Assembly: GCA_001824635.1 (NCBI GenBank)
Contig: MHYB01000083.1
Coordinates: 7,611-23,740 of the forward strand
From: Planctomycetes bacterium GWF2_50_10
GTDB lineage: Bacteria > Planctomycetota > Phycisphaerae > Sedimentisphaerales > GWF2-50-10
Length of the DNA stretch: 16,130 bases
Direction of reading: 5' to 3'
The number at the start of each line of letters is the position of its first letter. The first letter of the stretch is position 1. Of the stretch, positions 14,762-16,130 are shown piece by piece. The translations under genes and the position numbers were made by a program. The notes under the pieces were generated by a model. It searched no databases, was not told the origin of the DNA, and was given only the letters and a program-made list of their open reading frames with translations.

Positions 14762-15610
14762 ATGTGGGATTATACTGATAAAGTTAAAGATCATTTTCTC
14801 AATCCTCGCAATGTAGGCGAAATTGAAAATCCTGACGGTGTCGGCGAAGTAGGTTCGCTCGCCTGCGGCGATGCCCTCAAACTTACTTTCAAGCTCGATG
14901 CTGATAATAATATTCAGGACGTAAAATTTAAGACCTTCGGTTGCGCTAGCGCTATTGCCTCATCCTCAGCACTTACTGAAATAATAAAAGGCATGCCGCT
15001 CGAAAAGGCCGCAAAGGTTACAAACCAGGACATAGCCGAATATCTCGGCGGTTTGCCTGAACAGAAAATGCACTGCTCCGTCATGGGACGCGAGGCACTC
15101 GAAGCCGCCATCGAAAATTATAAAACCGGCGGCAAAGCAAAACACGAACTCCATGGTCATGTCGTTTGCACCTGCTTCGGCGTTACCGATGAAGAGATCG
15201 AACGTGTCGTACTCGATAACAACCTTACCACCGTCGACCAGGTTACAAATTACTGCAAAGCCGGCGGCGGCTGCGGCGGCTGTAAAACCGAGATCGAGAA
15301 AATCATCGCCCGTGTCCAGGGATCAAAGGCACAGGTCCCCCCTGCCGCTCCCGTTAAGCCGGGCAAGCTTACAAATATCCAAAAGATAACGCTCATCCAG
15401 CAGACCATAGATGAGCAGATACGCCCCGCCCTCCGGGCCGACGGCGGCGATCTAGAACTCATCGATATCGAAGGCAACACGGTCGTCGTCGCATTTCGCG
15501 GCATGTGCGCCCAGTGCAAAATGGCAGAATTCACTATGAGGGATGTCGTGCAGGCCAGGCTCCGCGAATTCGTTTCCGACGATATCTTCGTAGAAGAAAA
15601 AAAGGATTGA
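14762..15610 (+). CDS. nifU: NifU, three-domain Fe-S cluster scaffold protein
   Basis: This 282-residue protein has the full NifU layout. Residues 1-125 are an IscU-like scaffold with C35 (ACGDA), C61 (GCASA) and C105 (HCSVM). Residues about 130-185 are a BFD-like [2Fe-2S] domain with C136, C138, C171 and C174, nearly the positions known in Azotobacter NifU. Residues about 203-282 are an Nfu domain with C249-A-Q-C252. A proline-rich linker (VPPAAPVKPGK) joins the last two. It takes sulfur from the cysteine desulfurase and iron to build and hand over clusters. The start has AGGA (14751-14754) eight bases upstream. Full-length NifU also serves as the general Fe-S scaffold in non-diazotrophs, so it does not by itself imply nitrogen fixation. 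Confidence 0.95.
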   Translation: MWDYTDKVKDHFLNPRNVGEIENPDGVGEVGSLACGDALKLTFKLDADNNIQDVKFKTFGCASAIASSSALTEIIKGMPLEKAAKVTNQDIAEYLGGLPEQKMHCSVMGREALEAAIENYKTGGKAKHELHGHVVCTCFGVTDEEIERVVLDNNLTTVDQVTNYCKAGGGCGGCKTEIEKIIARVQGSKAQVPPAAPVKPGKLTNIQKITLIQQTIDEQIRPALRADGGDLELIDIEGNTVVVAFRGMCAQCKMAEFTMRDVVQARLREFVSDDIFVEEKKD

Positions 15611-15621
15611 TAAGAAGCATC

Positions 15622-15656
15622 GTGGCACGGTCTAGCGCAGCTAGGCCGTGTTTCAC
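15622..15656 (+). other. Intercistronic hairpin between nifU and nifS
   Basis: CACGGTCTAGC (15626-15636) pairs with GCTAGGCCGTG (15640-15650), giving an 11-bp stem with one G-T wobble and a 3-base loop. GTG (15622-15624) and CAC (15654-15656) could extend it. Only TTT follows, so strong termination is unlikely; an RNA-processing or stability element, or a partial attenuator, is more plausible. Confidence 0.6.
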
Positions 15657-15673
15657 TTCCAAAGGATTACAGT

Positions 15674-16130
15674 ATGAAAGCGATATATCTCGATAATAAC
15701 GCAACAACTCGCGTCGCCGACGAAGTCCTCGCCGAAATGCAGCCGTTTTTTGCCGAACTCTACGGCAACGCATCCTCCATGCATTCCTTTGGCGGGCAGG
15801 TAGCTCACAAAATTAAAACCGCCCGCGAGCAGGTCGCTTCCCTGCTCGGCGCAGATCCTTCCGAAATAATCTTCACCTCCGGCGGCACCGAATCCGACAA
15901 CGCCGCCATCACCGGCGCACTCGCTGCCACCCCCAATCGCAAAAAACTCATAACCACCCGCGTCGAACACCCTGCCGTATTGGCAACTTGCCGCTCCATG
16001 GCAAATCGCGGCTACCATATTGTCGAACTCGCTGTCGATTCCAAAGGCAACCTCGATCTTGCTGAACTCGAATCCCACCTTGACGACAACACCGCCCTTG
16101 TAACGATTATGTGGGCCAACAATGAAACCG
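15674..16130 (+). CDS. nifS: Cysteine desulfurase NifS, N-terminal part (cut by right edge)
   Basis: The 152 visible codons start MKAIYLDNNATTRVADEV, the standard NifS/IscS beginning. They include FTSGGTESDN (about 68-77, PLP phosphate binding), RVEHPAVL with the catalytic histidine, and IMWANNETG at the edge. The enzyme takes sulfur from cysteine as a persulfide for delivery to NifU. The PLP lysine and the catalytic cysteine lie outside the window. AAAGGA (15661-15666) sits seven bases before the ATG. It follows nifU by 63 bases that hold a strong hairpin. Codons end strongly in C, as in the rest of this operon. Confidence 0.95.
   Translation, partial: MKAIYLDNNATTRVADEVLAEMQPFFAELYGNASSMHSFGGQVAHKIKTAREQVASLLGADPSEIIFTSGGTESDNAAITGALAATPNRKKLITTRVEHPAVLATCRSMANRGYHIVELAVDSKGNLDLAELESHLDDNTALVTIMWANNET

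Noticed and set aside
15653..16078. 141-codon minus-strand frame opposite nifS
   Set aside because: Antisense shadow of the strongly C-ending codons of nifS; similar shadows lie opposite nadA, cysE and metY.
14762..16130. nifU and nifS as evidence of nitrogen fixation
   Set aside because: No nifHDK, nifB or other nitrogenase gene is visible, and NifU/NifS serve general Fe-S assembly in many non-diazotrophs.

Overview
The window looks like chromosomal DNA from a free-living, probably anaerobic or microaerobic Gram-negative bacterium. The best lineage clue is the secreted protein at 3390-4181. Its C-terminus combines an EF-hand/dockerin-like repeat (AGDTDGDCKVDFFDLA) with a short WLVDC...CVP tail, a pattern I associate with Planctomycetota of the class Phycisphaerae. 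That placement is an inference, not a proof. I saw no transposase, integrase, phage gene, CRISPR array, tRNA or rRNA.

Left part (1-2168, minus strand). From right to left lie a cysteine-poor Rrf2-family regulator, a stand-alone B12-binding protein with the sequence marks of the CarH/LitR photosensory module but no DNA-binding domain, and the start of a homocysteine S-methyltransferase that runs off the left edge. A 433-base intergenic region with a strong palindrome separates this group from the next gene.

Middle part (2169-10051). In order: a DEAD-box RNA helicase (+); a secreted dockerin-tailed protein (-) whose 3' end overlaps the helicase; a PBP4-type D-Ala-D-Ala carboxypeptidase (-); an exported protein of unknown function (+); a SAM-dependent methyltransferase (-) that ends one base from it; and a 766-residue GT4 glycosyltransferase fused to a C-terminal alpha/alpha-barrel-like domain (-). 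The helicase handles RNA, and the others mostly concern the envelope or exported polymers.

Right part (10193-16130, plus strand). This is a tight operon: IscR-like Rrf2 regulator, cysK, cysE, nadA, a metY-type sulfhydrylase, full-length three-domain nifU, and nifS (cut by the right edge). CysE and CysK make cysteine, NifS takes its sulfur, NifU builds the cluster, NadA is itself a [4Fe-4S] enzyme, and the cysteine-bearing Rrf2 regulator probably senses cluster status. A good sigma70-like promoter overlapping a short inverted repeat precedes the regulator.

Main points of interest: the stand-alone CarH-like light-sensor domain beside an Rrf2 regulator; the cysteine-to-Fe-S-to-NAD operon with a cysteine cluster inside CysE; a strong hairpin between nifU and nifS; a probable leaderless promoter; a possible stop-loss overlap; and a GC-skew sign change near 7.5 kb that does not follow gene direction.
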